A stretch of DNA of 64,000 nt, taken from Tetrapisispora phaffii CBS 4417. Taxonomy: Eukaryota; Ascomycota; Saccharomycetes; Saccharomycetales; Saccharomycetaceae. The notes beneath the pieces are model-generated. The model was given only the letters and a program-made list of their open reading frames with translations. It was not told the DNA's origin and made no database searches. Of this stretch, positions 29,107-38,997 are shown piece by piece. Both the position numbers and the translations under genes were made by a program. Location of the stretch: assembly GCF_000236905.1 (NCBI RefSeq), contig NC_016523.1:868001-932000 (forward strand). Reading direction: 5' to 3'. How positions within the stretch are numbered: position 1 is the stretch's first letter; every line of letters begins with the position of its first letter.

Positions 29107-30642
29107 CTATTGGTTTAATGCAGTCACTTTTTCTGTTGTGACGTTATGGTCTATATTTGATGATAAATCTGAGTAATCTTCATTTGATGATTCTTGATTT
29201 GCTTCAGTATGATTATTTTGTGTATTATAAGTCGGCTTAGTTTTGTTAGCAGTTGCCTCTGCATCTTCTTCCGTGTCATCGTCGTCTGTCGAGATGCCAT
29301 TGGCGGTTGTGTAATTATTATCGGTGTCGACACCCCATTGATAATAATCTCTTCTAATTTCAACGTAATCGTAAGCGAATTCACCAATTTGGTCTTCATC
29401 CATCCCGTTTCTCTCTGCCTGCTCATCTACTCTCAGTTGTAAACCTGGGATTTTATCGATGACAAAACAGATGATTGCAGTAACTACGGCACAATATCCC
29501 GAGACTGCTGCTATATATGCAATTTGAATGTACATTTGCTTGTAGTTGTGTGTTAACCAACCACCTCTGTGCCTAGTGACACCGTCCATGCCGATGACCC
29601 AGTCAGCAGCAAACAAAGCGTTGAATATCAACCCGACGACGCCGGCTATACCGTGTTCTGCCAATAAATCAAGGGCATCGTCGACTTTCAAGTAGTATTT
29701 AATCTTAGTTGCGAAATTACAGACGACACCCGCAACGATACCTTGTATGACGGAACCATAGAGAGTAATACAGCCTGAACTTGGAGTCGCAGCCACCAGG
29801 CCACAAATGATGCCTGAACAAAGACCCACAGTGGACCATTTCTGTTCCAACCTGAAATCGATTAGACACCAGGTCATCCCGCCCAACACAGCGCTAATAT
29901 TTGTGTTCATGAATGCGTACACGGATCTTAAATTTGGTTCCAAGGATGTTGCTGCATTGAACAGGAGCCAACCAAACCACAAGATTGAAGTCCCCAGAGT
30001 GACCATTGAGACGTTATGCGGTCTGAAGTTGATCAACAGGTTTTCTCTACGCCTGCCTAAGAAGTATGAGTAGACAAACCCTGCGACTGCGCTGAGAATT
30101 TCCACTGGTCCACCGCCAGCCCAGTCCAGCACCCCCCATTGGTAGCACCAGCCACCTGGAGCCCAGACCCAATATGCAATTGGACAATAGACCACCGTGG
30201 CGAAAATGAATAGGAAGACCATATGCGGCAGCAGTCTACCTCGCTCAGCGGTGGCACCTGCGATAATGCTCAACGTCACGCATAAGAACATCATCTGGAA
30301 TGAAGCAAATGCGATTTCAGGATATGTTGTATAAGTCTCTGGGTCGCCACCATAAACGTTTCTAAAACCGAATGAATCCAGGTTGCCAATGAACTTATTA
30401 TCCTTTGCAGAGCTCGAGAAAGCTAACGAATAGCCCCAGAAATACCATTGTAGCATGCCAACGAGCGTGGCTGTAAGCACAGCCCAGATCAGTGATAAAG
30501 CAGACTTTCTTCTTGCTAAACCGGAATACAAGAACCCCAGACCAGGAACCATAAAGAACACTAGAGACGCGCCCAGTATAATGAACGCTACGGTGGCACC
30601 GTCATAAGTTTCCTTCCAAAGATAGCCATCGCCTCTTGTCAT
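29107..30642 (-). CDS. MEP: Ammonium permease of the Mep1/Mep3 type
   Basis: Plasma-membrane ammonium transporter of the Amt/Mep/Rh family, 511 residues with 11 predicted membrane helices and a cytosolic tail of about 90 residues. DWAGGGPVEILSAVAGF has Glu181 where AmtB and Mep2 have the first pore histidine; the second, His330 in LLAEHGIAGVVG, is kept. Glu at the first position is the hallmark of Mep1/Mep3, not Mep2. Thus it should be a high-capacity transporter without the Mep2 sensor role (family inference). The tail region EFAYDYVEIRRDYYQWGVDTD matches Mep1/3. S. cerevisiae has MEP1 (YGR121C) and MEP3 (YPR138C) at the two sister loci, so one symbol cannot be chosen. Confidence 0.96.
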   Translation of the reverse strand: MTRGDGYLWKETYDGATVAFIILGASLVFFMVPGLGFLYSGLARRKSALSLIWAVLTATLVGMLQWYFWGYSLAFSSSAKDNKFIGNLDSFGFRNVYGGDPETYTTYPEIAFASFQMMFLCVTLSIIAGATAERGRLLPHMVFLFIFATVVYCPIAYWVWAPGGWCYQWGVLDWAGGGPVEILSAVAGFVYSYFLGRRRENLLINFRPHNVSMVTLGTSILWFGWLLFNAATSLEPNLRSVYAFMNTNISAVLGGMTWCLIDFRLEQKWSTVGLCSGIICGLVAATPSSGCITLYGSVIQGIVAGVVCNFATKIKYYLKVDDALDLLAEHGIAGVVGLIFNALFAADWVIGMDGVTRHRGGWLTHNYKQMYIQIAYIAAVSGYCAVVTAIICFVIDKIPGLQLRVDEQAERNGMDEDQIGEFAYDYVEIRRDYYQWGVDTDNNYTTANGISTDDDDTEEDAEATANKTKPTYNTQNNHTEANQESSNEDYSDLSSNIDHNVTTEKVTALNQ

Positions 30643-30994
30643 TGTTAAGTGAATAAGAATTAGCGAGTAAGCTTGGGAGTATGTATGACGTTATGAGTAT
30701 AGAAGTGAGTATAGAAAATGAGTATGGAGAAGTAGTTGCTGCTATACACACACATATATATATAGATACAGAGACTTACAATTAAAATACAAAATACAAA
30801 AGATAGAAATATCGCAGCGTAGCAAGATAACAATAAGAACGCATCCACGTAAGTGCCAAAGGAATTGTCCAGTGTCTAACTCTGGTCGAGGAATGTCTTT
30901 TACTCTTTATATATGGCATTTTTCCAGCCATCACCCTTGATGAAGATACAGACCCTCCAGTTCTCTTGATCCATCAAATAAGATGGGAAAAAAG

Positions 30995-31053
30995 CCTTAT
31001 CTGATAGTAAATAATAGATCAAATTACCGTCGGTGTAGATAAGATAAGATAAG
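30995..31053. promoter_or_regulatory. GATAAG cluster (GATA-factor sites) upstream of MEP
   Basis: Three overlapping GATAAG words at 31038-31043, 31043-31048 and 31048-31053, and one in reverse (CTTATC) at 30995-31000. Gln3 and Gat1 bind such clusters under nitrogen limitation. They are 350-410 bp before the MEP start, a typical position for nitrogen catabolite control. Confidence 0.75.
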
Positions 31054-31321
31054 ATCCATCGAGCAAGTAAAGCCTCCATCTAGCTGGGTGTGAGGTGTCC
31101 AGGTAGGCCATATGTGGACCATCCTCCATTCTTACGAAAACCCATCGAGGGAATTTCGAAACAGCTAAGCTCTAGTAGTGAAAAAATTGCAGCATCTCTG
31201 GAATGTGTCTCGAGGCCTGAGCGCATACGAGTTCGAGCGTTTATTTTATTTTTGCAGACTGTGTTAGCGGTGGCAGGGCGATGGATCATTTGGCGATGAG
31301 CGCTCGGGGGCAGCCGGTGGG

Positions 31322-31343
31322 ATGCGGAAGTACACTTCCGCAT
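31322..31343. promoter_or_regulatory. Palindromic CGG-N10-CCG zinc-cluster site
   Basis: ATGCGGAAGT (31322-31331) and ACTTCCGCAT (31334-31343) are exact inverted arms with a 2-base spacer. The CGG and CCG triplets are separated by 10 bases, the spacing bound by Put3. A third half site, ATGCGGAA, is at 31355-31362. It is 680 bp upstream of MEP. Confidence 0.6.
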
Positions 31344-31418
31344 TGTGGTGGCCAATGCGGAAACAGGGCCGCGCGGTGTGTGGGTGTGGGTGTGTGTTGT
31401 TGCCGTGCGTGGTTGTGT

Positions 31419-33437
31419 TTACCCGGTGTTCACTTTTCTAGCGAGCCTCAAGGAATTTATTGTTTCCCTGATACTGTTAATATTTGGTGATATGTTGACG
31501 TACATTAATGTTTTTGATTTATTAATTAGTGAATTCTTTAATAGATAGGTTAGTTTGGAGTTTCTGAAAGGGATATAGGGTTGTCTATGTTTCATGCTAT
31601 GAATGACATCTGCTAGACACGTTAATGATTTGTTAATGCTCGTGGTCTCTTTCAAGGTCTCTTGCGACGTAATTTGTTCTTGTTGTTGCAGTCTTTCAGA
31701 TCCGGCAAGGTCGACCAGATTTAACCTACCGGTGCTGTGTTCTTGCGTGATTCGATTATGGCCTGTTATTTTCATCATGAACACGCTGTGTGAGCGGCTC
31801 GATGCATTGTTCATGTGTGTACTCTTGGTGTTTCGTGTGTTGTTTCCATTCCTTATTAATTGGCGGATTTGTGCACTCTTTGCTATCTCGTCGTCCTCAT
31901 TGTGTGTTAATTTGATCGTGATCTTGTGTGTGTTTGTAACCTCTGTTGTTCCTTTCTTGTCGTCATGGCGGATCACATGCTGGTGCTTCGCCTCGGGGTT
32001 CAACAAATCGCGGATGGTCTCGTTGTATATCTCGATAAACTCAACCTCTAATTCATATTCCCATCCAAGCTTGTGCAGATTGCCAGCGAAGTGGACTATG
32101 TACTCGATCGTTTGCATTATTATTCCGTCTTTCTCATTCAACATGGTGTATGTCTTGCCAGACCCGGTTTGTCCGTAAGTGAATATGCATACATTGTATC
32201 CATCTAGGGAGCTTTGTACCAAATTCTTGATGTCGTCAAACACTTCATAATTGTCATCTTGCATGCCAAATATTTTATCAAAAGTGAATGCATGCAATTG
32301 TTTCAGATCGTTCACAATAATACGCTGTTGACCAGCGTTGGCATCGAACGGTTTGATAAAAATGTAGCCATCGCTGTTACTTGTCGCTGCTTCGTCTTTG
32401 ATATAAGGTCGTAAGCGGCAGTAAACTCGGATATTCCCGCGGAGTTCTTGGATCTTGTTGTGGTTGATGCGTCGAAGACTCTCTTCCCTCTTAAATTCTT
32501 CGTCTAGTAACAAGGTTCGCTTCTTCCAATTCGTAATTTCTTGCAAAAGTTGCGGTTTCACCCCACTGAACTCTTCGATCAACGATTCTTTCTCTTGGAT
32601 ACTATACCTGATTTGCGAAATTGTTGACTCAATTTTATTACTTTCGTGTTGTAATGTCGATAATCTGTTCTCCAAAGACTTGGTTTGTTCTTTCATAGCT
32701 TTATGGGCTTTCTTTAACAGCGACAATCGTTTCAACAACTTGGATTTCTCCCCATTCAAATTCTCGGTTTCTTCCAAAGCAGATTTCCAGGATGCATGAT
32801 ATTCCTCTAGCCATTCACTTCTCTTCACAACCTCGTATGCATTGTAAGCTTCTTCAAATTGTTCATCGTAATTAAGTAACTTGATCTCATTATTGACCTT
32901 CTCAACTTCATCGAGGAGATTTTCTCTCGATTTCTTCATACTAAACATCTGGTTTTCATTTAAAGTTGCGATTTTAAGACTGTACTCTTTCATGATTTTA
33001 TTGACTTTGGAATCATTTTCAATTCTCATTTGCTCTTTGTTGATTTCAAACCCTTCTCTCAATACTTTCAGTTTATTATCTTGTTCTTGCGAATAATTGG
33101 TATACTCGATGAACTGATTTCTGTACCTTCTGTTCTTCATTAATTTTTCTGTTTGTAATTTATCGAATTGTAACTTCAAAAAATTAAGCTTCTGAGCCTC
33201 CTCAAATAGTTCATCTTTCAGCAAATCAAACCCAAGTTTCTTGTCGTACAACTCCTGCTGTAAGTTATTTAATTCGGTGATTTTTTCCTTGTAACTCAAA
33301 GTAATGTGATTGCTAAGTTTATCTGAAACGTCATCATCTCTCTGTTTGAAGAATTTCGGAGAAGTTGACGTCAAAATTGGAGAAGGAATTTTACTCTTAC
33401 TCACATGATTCCTTTCAGGAGTCCTCAATATTTCCAT
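31419..33437 (-). CDS. KAR3: Kinesin-14 minus-end motor Kar3
   Basis: C-terminal-motor kinesin for karyogamy, spindle and meiosis, 672 residues (729 in S. cerevisiae). Residues 1-45 form a short tail, about 45-330 a long coiled coil that pairs with Cik1 or Vik1, then the kinesin-14 neck ELRGNIRVYCRLRP (331-344) and the motor. P loop GQTGSGKT is at 422-429; switch I NNASSRSHSVF and switch II LVDLAGSERL follow. The C terminus ...INSLRLARKVNTG ends close to the yeast end. The tail is shorter than in yeast. A TTACCCGG Reb1-type word (31419-31426) overlaps the stop codon. Synteny is YPR141C. Confidence 0.97.
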   Translation of the reverse strand: MEILRTPERNHVSKSKIPSPILTSTSPKFFKQRDDDVSDKLSNHITLSYKEKITELNNLQQELYDKKLGFDLLKDELFEEAQKLNFLKLQFDKLQTEKLMKNRRYRNQFIEYTNYSQEQDNKLKVLREGFEINKEQMRIENDSKVNKIMKEYSLKIATLNENQMFSMKKSRENLLDEVEKVNNEIKLLNYDEQFEEAYNAYEVVKRSEWLEEYHASWKSALEETENLNGEKSKLLKRLSLLKKAHKAMKEQTKSLENRLSTLQHESNKIESTISQIRYSIQEKESLIEEFSGVKPQLLQEITNWKKRTLLLDEEFKREESLRRINHNKIQELRGNIRVYCRLRPYIKDEAATSNSDGYIFIKPFDANAGQQRIIVNDLKQLHAFTFDKIFGMQDDNYEVFDDIKNLVQSSLDGYNVCIFTYGQTGSGKTYTMLNEKDGIIMQTIEYIVHFAGNLHKLGWEYELEVEFIEIYNETIRDLLNPEAKHQHVIRHDDKKGTTEVTNTHKITIKLTHNEDDEIAKSAQIRQLIRNGNNTRNTKSTHMNNASSRSHSVFMMKITGHNRITQEHSTGRLNLVDLAGSERLQQQEQITSQETLKETTSINKSLTCLADVIHSMKHRQPYIPFRNSKLTYLLKNSLINKSKTLMYVNISPNINSIRETINSLRLARKVNTG

Positions 33438-33664
33438 ATTGCAAAAATAATAAACTAGCTGTATTATCGTTCACTTGTTTTTGCCTGATAACAGTTTCTG
33501 TCGAATTGTAATCATAACATATCGATAAGTAGCTTTTGAAGTAGATCTCTATTGTACCTTAACGTGGTTTGGATTATTAGACTCGCAAAATGGATTACGC
33601 TTATATAAAAAGAATCTGCGGCTTGCATTTATATGAGTATATGTTTTGTTTTATCATTTCAGGT

Positions 33665-33697
33665 TCAGTTTCATCTCAGTTTCATCTCAATTTGATC
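33665..33697. repeat. Three 11-bp tandem units in the KAR3 promoter
   Basis: TCAGTTTCATC occurs twice in tandem (33665-33675, 33676-33686), followed by TCAATTTGATC (33687-33697) with two changes. It lies 228-260 bp upstream of the KAR3 start. Period is close to one helical turn. Confidence 0.75.
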
Positions 33698-34541
33698 TTA
33701 AATTATGCGCGCTTAAAAAATGAACTGCTTAGATCTGATTTGAAAGGATTTATTAGAGAGGAACATTAGAAAGACTCAGATAGTATAATTGCTTGCATTC
33801 GTGACAATAATTATTCATGGTCGATAAAGATATGCATTGTGCCATGTCACGTCTGTTCAGATTACTTGTTGGAGTTGCTCATCTAAAAGCAATCAATTGA
33901 CGAAAGTGTATATGCAATGGGTATATAGCCTCAAGTTATTTACATACAATGATGTGCAGCTAGCATGGTTTTTGCTCCTGTGAGGAGACCAATTGAGTAT
34001 GTGCAGACATCCTCGGGTAGTGGATATAAAAAGTTCAGCAACAACTGGAAACAAAGCAGTAAAGGAGTCTCCTCTATAGTATGTTAATTGCTCCGACAGA
34101 ATAAGCTAGGTTGGAAGGGTGATGAACTGAGAACTCATATTTCCCACACCTGCCAAATTGAATAAGATAGGGCGCCACTGTATCAATGCGAGAACATTCA
34201 TACCTTATAACGTTAACCTGTCAGAATTATTGTAGTGTATGTGACAGAACTAAGTGTTTATGACACTTTGAGTCCAGAACCAATAGATCACTTACTAATG
34301 GAAAGAAGGTCCAGAACAATCTTCCAAGTGGTAGGTGAAAATTTCTCACTACAATGTAAATGGCTACATGATAAACACAGATGTACAATACAGCACTAAA
34401 GAGCCTAGGAGGATGAATGAACACGTACACATGTTCATTCAACTGTCAGATTAACTCATATATAAGGAGGGCATCTAACTCTATATAGAATAGTTTAATT
34501 ACACTAATAAAAGATCAATCGATTATTTAACTATAAAGAAG

Positions 34542-34712
34542 ATGGACTATACTAGAGCAACTGAAGTGGCTAATGACACTAACTTAGATGTTGGAACTAA
34601 CCAACATAAGCTTGTTTCTCCACATAACCCTTATCTCCTCTGGAGGAACTCATCTGCTATAAACCTGCATATCCTTGATTCCCATGCATTCCTGATAGAA
34701 ACATTAATGTAA
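34542..34712 (+). other. Doubtful 56-residue open frame upstream of tRNA-Ile
   Basis: ATG to TAA frame starting MDYTRATEVANDTNLDV, 76 bp after a TATATAAG element. I do not recognise it. A promoter-like TATA, short leader and acidic start near a tRNA gene could be the start of a decayed gag gene, or chance. Confidence 0.2.
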
Positions 34713-34813
34713 TCTCCCAAAACGACCCCAGCTACTTTCAAAATCATAAAAAGAGTTTACTGGCTTACATAGCTCACCAACGCATATCAATTTTCGGAAT
34801 CTCACAAAATAAT

Positions 34814-34887
34814 GGTCCCTTGGCCCAGTTGGTTAAGGCATCGTGCTAATAACGCGGGGATCAGCGGTTCGATCCCGCTAGGGACCA
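34814..34887 (+). tRNA. tRNA-Ile (AAT)
   Basis: 74 bases, no intron. Anticodon loop CTAATAA gives AAT. Acceptor GGTCCCT pairs with AGGGACC, discriminator A. A box TGGCCCAGTTGG and B box GGTTCGATCCC are canonical, and the sequence is nearly that of yeast tRNA-Ile. A run of seven T (34893-34899) can end Pol III transcription. Confidence 0.98.
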
Positions 34888-36704
34888 TTTAATTTTTTTA
34901 AACACATGCCAGCGCGTTACCCGACCTTTTATTGCGGCCCAAACTCAAATTAAGAACCCTACTTAGACCAGAATATCCGGTTAACCGGACAGCCCCCACC
35001 TTAAACTTCCCTCTTCTCATTCCTTTTACAGTTTACCATATTGAAATGAATATTAAGTTTCATAATAGAGAAACAATAAGAAAAATTTTTATATACACTG
35101 TTAATGGTAAGATGGTAGATGAATTCTACTATATAAAGAGCTTAACTTGTTGTTTACTTTAGTTGAAGTATCTTTTGTATCTTGTATTATGTGTTTTTCA
35201 ATTCAAATTTTATTTTTCTTTTTGGTTGTGTTTTAACACACCATGACCTTCCAAGTTTTTAAAAGGATATGATGAAGTTATTTGCATTTTTAATCGAACA
35301 ATTCTTCTCAATATAATTGAGGTTTTAATGGAGATTGCGGTGCCTGTGCAGAAAATTATCTTGTTACATTCAATTGAATGAATCAGGACGCTATATTAGA
35401 AAATTCTGATCCTTTTTCCCACTTTATTCAGATATGTATATATGGATGGAACTTGGCGTGTTTTAAAGAAAGAGAGATAATATATTCAGAAGAATGTCTA
35501 TCTTTAACTCTGCCAATGTCGCATTCGTCTTATGAAAACCGATAATACAGACTTGTTTGTGTTTCATGACATACGCGCTACACAATACCCTTCAGATAAC
35601 AAGGTGGGCCCCATAGTCGGAGTACGACGAGTCTTGTAGATTGTATGCGTAATCGATTTTGATCACAATACTGAGGTCTTCATTCTCGTCATACTCTAAA
35701 CTGATTTGCAAGAAACAACACAAAGATTGGGCCCGTATCTACGAATGGAAGGGAACAACAAATATATATATTTCGAGCACTAGAGTTTCCAGATACTATG
35801 TATAGATAATTTTGTCGGCTCAATTACTAGTGTTGGGTAACTCCATGCTTTAATGCATGTCTGTAGGAAGGACTCGAAACATAAACATGTATCTTAACTT
35901 CTTGAACAAAACTGCAATGTCTTCCTTTAATCAACATGCTTTTCCTCATGAAGGTGCTATAAACAACGGTTCTCACTAGACAAGATATAGCAATATTACC
36001 TATTAACCGAGCCGTCTCTCTCTTTCTCTCTCGACAGAGAGAGGCAAAGCATTCCATATCGGTACTGGAGTTCCAGTTTGAGGGTCTTTTCGAAATTCGG
36101 AAATTAAAAATCAGTTTTTAATTAAATGAAGAGATCGGGAATGTGAAAACTCACTGTCCATTTTCTCGAGGCCGCGGTTTACTGCTTTAGGTAATTGAGC
36201 TAATATTTACTTGTAGAAAAGCGACGTTTGGCGATAGTTTCGAAAGTGTAACGTCCATTTTCTTCATTTAAAATATCTGTATTAGGAAATTGTCAAGTTG
36301 AAGAAGATGGGTTCCAGGCTGTTATCAATATACTTCCCATGGATATTGATGGTAATGTTATTGTCAAAGTTAATGGTTCTTTCAATCTATGTAGTGATCG
36401 TAGTCTAAGGTAAGCTATATTGCATGCTGTGTTATTTGTACATTAGGTATCTAATGATCTTAAAACCTATCTTGCAATCCAGTCATTAGAGGAACAGAAA
36501 AGAAAAGTTATTCGAGTTTTAGAAAAGTGTATATAAGGACCATTTATTTTCAAACGAAGGATATATATTTTCTCCAGTTTGAAACCATCTTATATTTTAA
36601 ACTTACTGTTCATTCTCTTATTTTTTTATTATTCTTATTATTAGATACTGTATAATTTAAAATACACCAACAGATATATTTTTCATACATTCATATTCGT
36701 GACA
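34888..36704. other. Long tRNA-Ile to ASN spacer
   Basis: 1.8 kb without a recognised gene. It contains a TTACCCG Reb1-type word at 34917-34923, a CT/AG-rich hairpin near 36015-36045, a hydrophobic mini-ORF at 36307-36408 and a TATATAAG box at 36530-36537, 168 bp before the asparagine synthetase start. A full Gcn4 site (TGASTCA) is not seen; only the half-site word AGTCAT at 36481-36486. Confidence 0.5.
36307..36408 (+). other. Hydrophobic 33-residue mini-ORF
   Basis: Encodes a peptide starting MGSRLLSIYFPWILMVML with further Leu/Val/Ile-rich sequence and few charges, enough for one membrane helix. It lies 296 bp upstream of ASN, so it may be an upstream ORF, an independent proteolipid-like gene or chance. 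Not recognised. Confidence 0.25.
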
Positions 36705-38429
36705 ATGTGTGGTATCTTTACGGTTTATAAGCATGAGAATGCTGAAGCATTCAAGCCAAGAGCTCTACAATTATCCAAGAGAATCAGACATCGTGGTCCA
36801 GATTGGTCTGGTAACGTCGTCAAGAACAGCACTATCATGGCTCATGAAAGATTAGCTATTGTTGGTTTAGACTCCGGTGCTCAACCAATCACTTCTCAAG
36901 ATGGTGACCATATTTTATGTGTCAATGGTGAAATTTACAACCACATTCAAATCAGAGAGCAATTCCCAGACTATCAATTCAAGACTTTAAGTGATTGCGA
37001 ACCAATCATCCCATTATACATGAAATATGGTGCCGAAGCTCCAAAACATTTGGATGGTATGTTTGCTTGGACTCTATACGATGCCAAGCAAGACCGTATC
37101 ATTGCCGCTAGAGATCCAATTGGTATTACCACTCTATATATGGGTAGATCTTCCAAGTCTCCAAAGACCGTCTACTTCGCTTCTGAATTGAAATGTTTAA
37201 CTGATGATTGTGACAGCATTGTTGCTTTCCCACCAGGTCATGTTTACGATTCTGTTACCGACCAGATCACACGTTACTACACTCCGGATTGGATCGATGA
37301 AAACAGAATCGCCAACCAACCATTAGATTTAATGAAGATTAGACACAGTCTAGAAAAGGCTGTTAGAAAGAGATTAATGGCTGAAGTTCCATACGGTGTT
37401 CTATTATCCGGTGGTTTGGATTCTTCTTTAATCGCTTCTATCGCTGCAAGAGAAACTGAAAAGGCTATGAAGACTGCCAGCTCAGATTCTTTAAGCTCTT
37501 CTGTTAACCAATTAACCGGTATTGATGACAACGGTAACCTACGCTCCTCCGGTTGGTCCCGTCTACATTCCTTTGCCATCGGTTTACCAGGTGCTCCAGA
37601 TTTAATTGCCGCTAAAAAGGTTGCTAAATTTATTGGTTCTGTTCATCACGAACATACTTTCACTTTACAGGAAGGTTTAGATGCTCTAGATGATGTCATT
37701 TACCATTTGGAAACTTATGATGTTACTACTATCAGAGCTTCGACTCCAATGTTTTTATTATCCAGAAAGATCAAGGCCCAAGGTGTCAAGATGGTCTTAT
37801 CCGGTGAAGGTTCTGATGAAATCTTCGGTGGCTACTTATACTTTGCTCAAGCTCCATCAGCTGCTGAATTCCACACTGAATCCGTCAAGCGTGTTAAGAA
37901 CTTACATTTATCTGATTGTTTAAGAGCCAACAAATCTACTATGGCATGGGGCCTAGAAGCTCGTGTTCCATTCTTAGACAGAGAATTCTTAGATTTATGC
38001 ATGAACATCGACCCATCCGAAAAAATGATCAACCAAAAAGAAGGCCGTATCGAAAAGTACATCTTAAGAAAAGCCTTTGACACTACTGATGAACCAAATG
38101 AAAAGCCATATTTACCAGATGAAATTCTATGGAGACAAAAAGAACAATTCTCCGATGGTGTTGGTTACTCTTGGATTGATGGTTTAAAGGATACTGCTGA
38201 AAGAGTTATTTCCGATGAATTATTCGAAAACCCAAGAGAGCACTGGGGCTCCGACATCCCAACTACCAAAGAAGCTTACTGGTACAGATTAAAGTTTGAT
38301 GCTTTATTCCCACAACCAACTGCCGCTTCTACTGTCATGAGATGGATTCCAAAGGCCGACTGGGGTTGTGCTGAAGATCCATCTGGTAGATACGCTAAAA
38401 TTCACGAGCAACACATTGGTGCCAAATAA
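36705..38429 (+). CDS. ASN1: Glutamine-hydrolysing asparagine synthetase
   Basis: Cytosolic enzyme that makes asparagine from aspartate, glutamine and ATP, 574 residues (572 in yeast Asn1/Asn2). The start at 36705 is fixed by MCGIF: Cys2 becomes the N-terminal nucleophile of the class II glutaminase domain (residues 2 to about 200, with RHRGPD and NGEIYNH). The ATP pyrophosphatase loop SGGLDSS is at 235-241, and [11 protein letters not shown] and EARVPFLD follow. Codon choice is visibly biased, as expected for high expression. S. cerevisiae has ASN1 (YPR145W) and ASN2 (YGR124W) at the two sister loci, so the copy number is uncertain; ASN1 is used because a YPR145C-A-like gene follows. Confidence 0.97.
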   Translation: MCGIFTVYKHENAEAFKPRALQLSKRIRHRGPDWSGNVVKNSTIMAHERLAIVGLDSGAQPITSQDGDHILCVNGEIYNHIQIREQFPDYQFKTLSDCEPIIPLYMKYGAEAPKHLDGMFAWTLYDAKQDRIIAARDPIGITTLYMGRSSKSPKTVYFASELKCLTDDCDSIVAFPPGHVYDSVTDQITRYYTPDWIDENRIANQPLDLMKIRHSLEKAVRKRLMAEVPYGVLLSGGLDSSLIASIAARETEKAMKTASSDSLSSSVNQLTGIDDNGNLRSSGWSRLHSFAIGLPGAPDLIAAKKVAKFIGSVHHEHTFTLQEGLDALDDVIYHLETYDVTTIRASTPMFLLSRKIKAQGVKMVLSGEGSDEIFGGYLYFAQAPSAAEFHTESVKRVKNLHLSDCLRANKSTMAWGLEARVPFLDREFLDLCMNIDPSEKMINQKEGRIEKYILRKAFDTTDEPNEKPYLPDEILWRQKEQFSDGVGYSWIDGLKDTAERVISDELFENPREHWGSDIPTTKEAYWYRLKFDALFPQPTAASTVMRWIPKADWGCAEDPSGRYAKIHEQHIGAK

Positions 38430-38685
38430 TGAACCACATTTAAAATAATATCGTTACTTCTCATTTATTCATAATATAAATATTGAACAATATATAATTG
38501 CAATGTAACACTATGAACAATTTAAGGTAAAAAAAGCATCTATTTTTCTAATAATTTATTTGTTGATTTATAACTATTTATAAGATGAAAAGTCTATCTA
38601 AATCGAAGGGCAATGTGTCTTCTTTTGTGTATGGTGCTATGCAATTAATTCTTGAAAATACCTGAGCAAAGTTGTTTATTATTTG

Positions 38686-38997
38686 TTATTTACTGCTTGC
38701 GTCAGTGTAGTAGAAAAAATTAGCCGTCTCTTCTCTATTTATTATTACAGATACTTTTGAATGGAACTGCTCTCCGTAATGTGAATTGAATATATCATAT
38801 CTCGTTATAGGTTTATTGTTTTTGGATTTTTTAGATTTGTCATGGTGAATTGATTTTAATGAAACTGCTCTTTTCAGAATCTCTTTTTTGGATCTTTTGG
38901 GCAGAGGATCCTCATCAATTACATATGAAGTCGGTTTACCTTGTTGGTTATTTATCTCTCGGGGCTTGTGGAACAAAGCTTTCATCTTACTAAACAT
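38686..38997 (-). CDS. Small basic protein, positional counterpart of YPR145C-A
   Basis: 103 residues, rich in Lys, with KRSKKEILKRAVSLKSIHHDKSKKSKNNKP in two basic stretches and an ordered-looking C-terminal part IFNSHYGEQFHSKVSVIINREETANFFYYTD. No membrane segment. It is convergent with the asparagine synthetase gene, the position and strand of the small uncharacterised yeast gene YPR145C-A. I infer orthology from position only. Function unknown. Confidence 0.6.
   Translation of the reverse strand: MFSKMKALFHKPREINNQQGKPTSYVIDEDPLPKRSKKEILKRAVSLKSIHHDKSKKSKNNKPITRYDIFNSHYGEQFHSKVSVIINREETANFFYYTDASSK

Larger units (their letters stand above)
30643..31418. other. MEP promoter region / KAR3 downstream region
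   Basis: 776 bases between two minus-strand genes, with TA-rich sequence near 30750-30770. It holds the GATA cluster and a zinc-cluster palindrome described separately. The part from 31250 to 31418 is GC-rich. The KAR3 frame stays open beyond its stop codon down to 31080. Confidence 0.6.
33438..34813. other. KAR3 promoter and upstream flank of tRNA-Ile
   Basis: 1.38 kb without a recognised gene. It has the 11-bp tandem repeat at 33665-33697 in the KAR3 promoter, a TATA-like TATATAAG at 34459-34466 followed by a 56-codon open frame (34542-34712), and TGTTGG/CCAACA at 34589-34606. The last elements resemble retrotransposon pieces, which often accumulate upstream of tRNA genes, but boundaries could not be set. 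Confidence 0.45.

Noticed and set aside
31603..32178. 191-codon open frame opposite KAR3
   Set aside because: Lies entirely antisense to the conserved motor domain and has no resemblance to a protein family.
35868..35880. Reverse B-box-like GGACTCGAAAC as a tRNA gene
   Set aside because: T-stem arms do not pair and no A box is present.
36481..36486. Gcn4 site before asparagine synthetase
   Set aside because: Only the half-site word AGTCAT; no full TGASTCA was found in the spacer.
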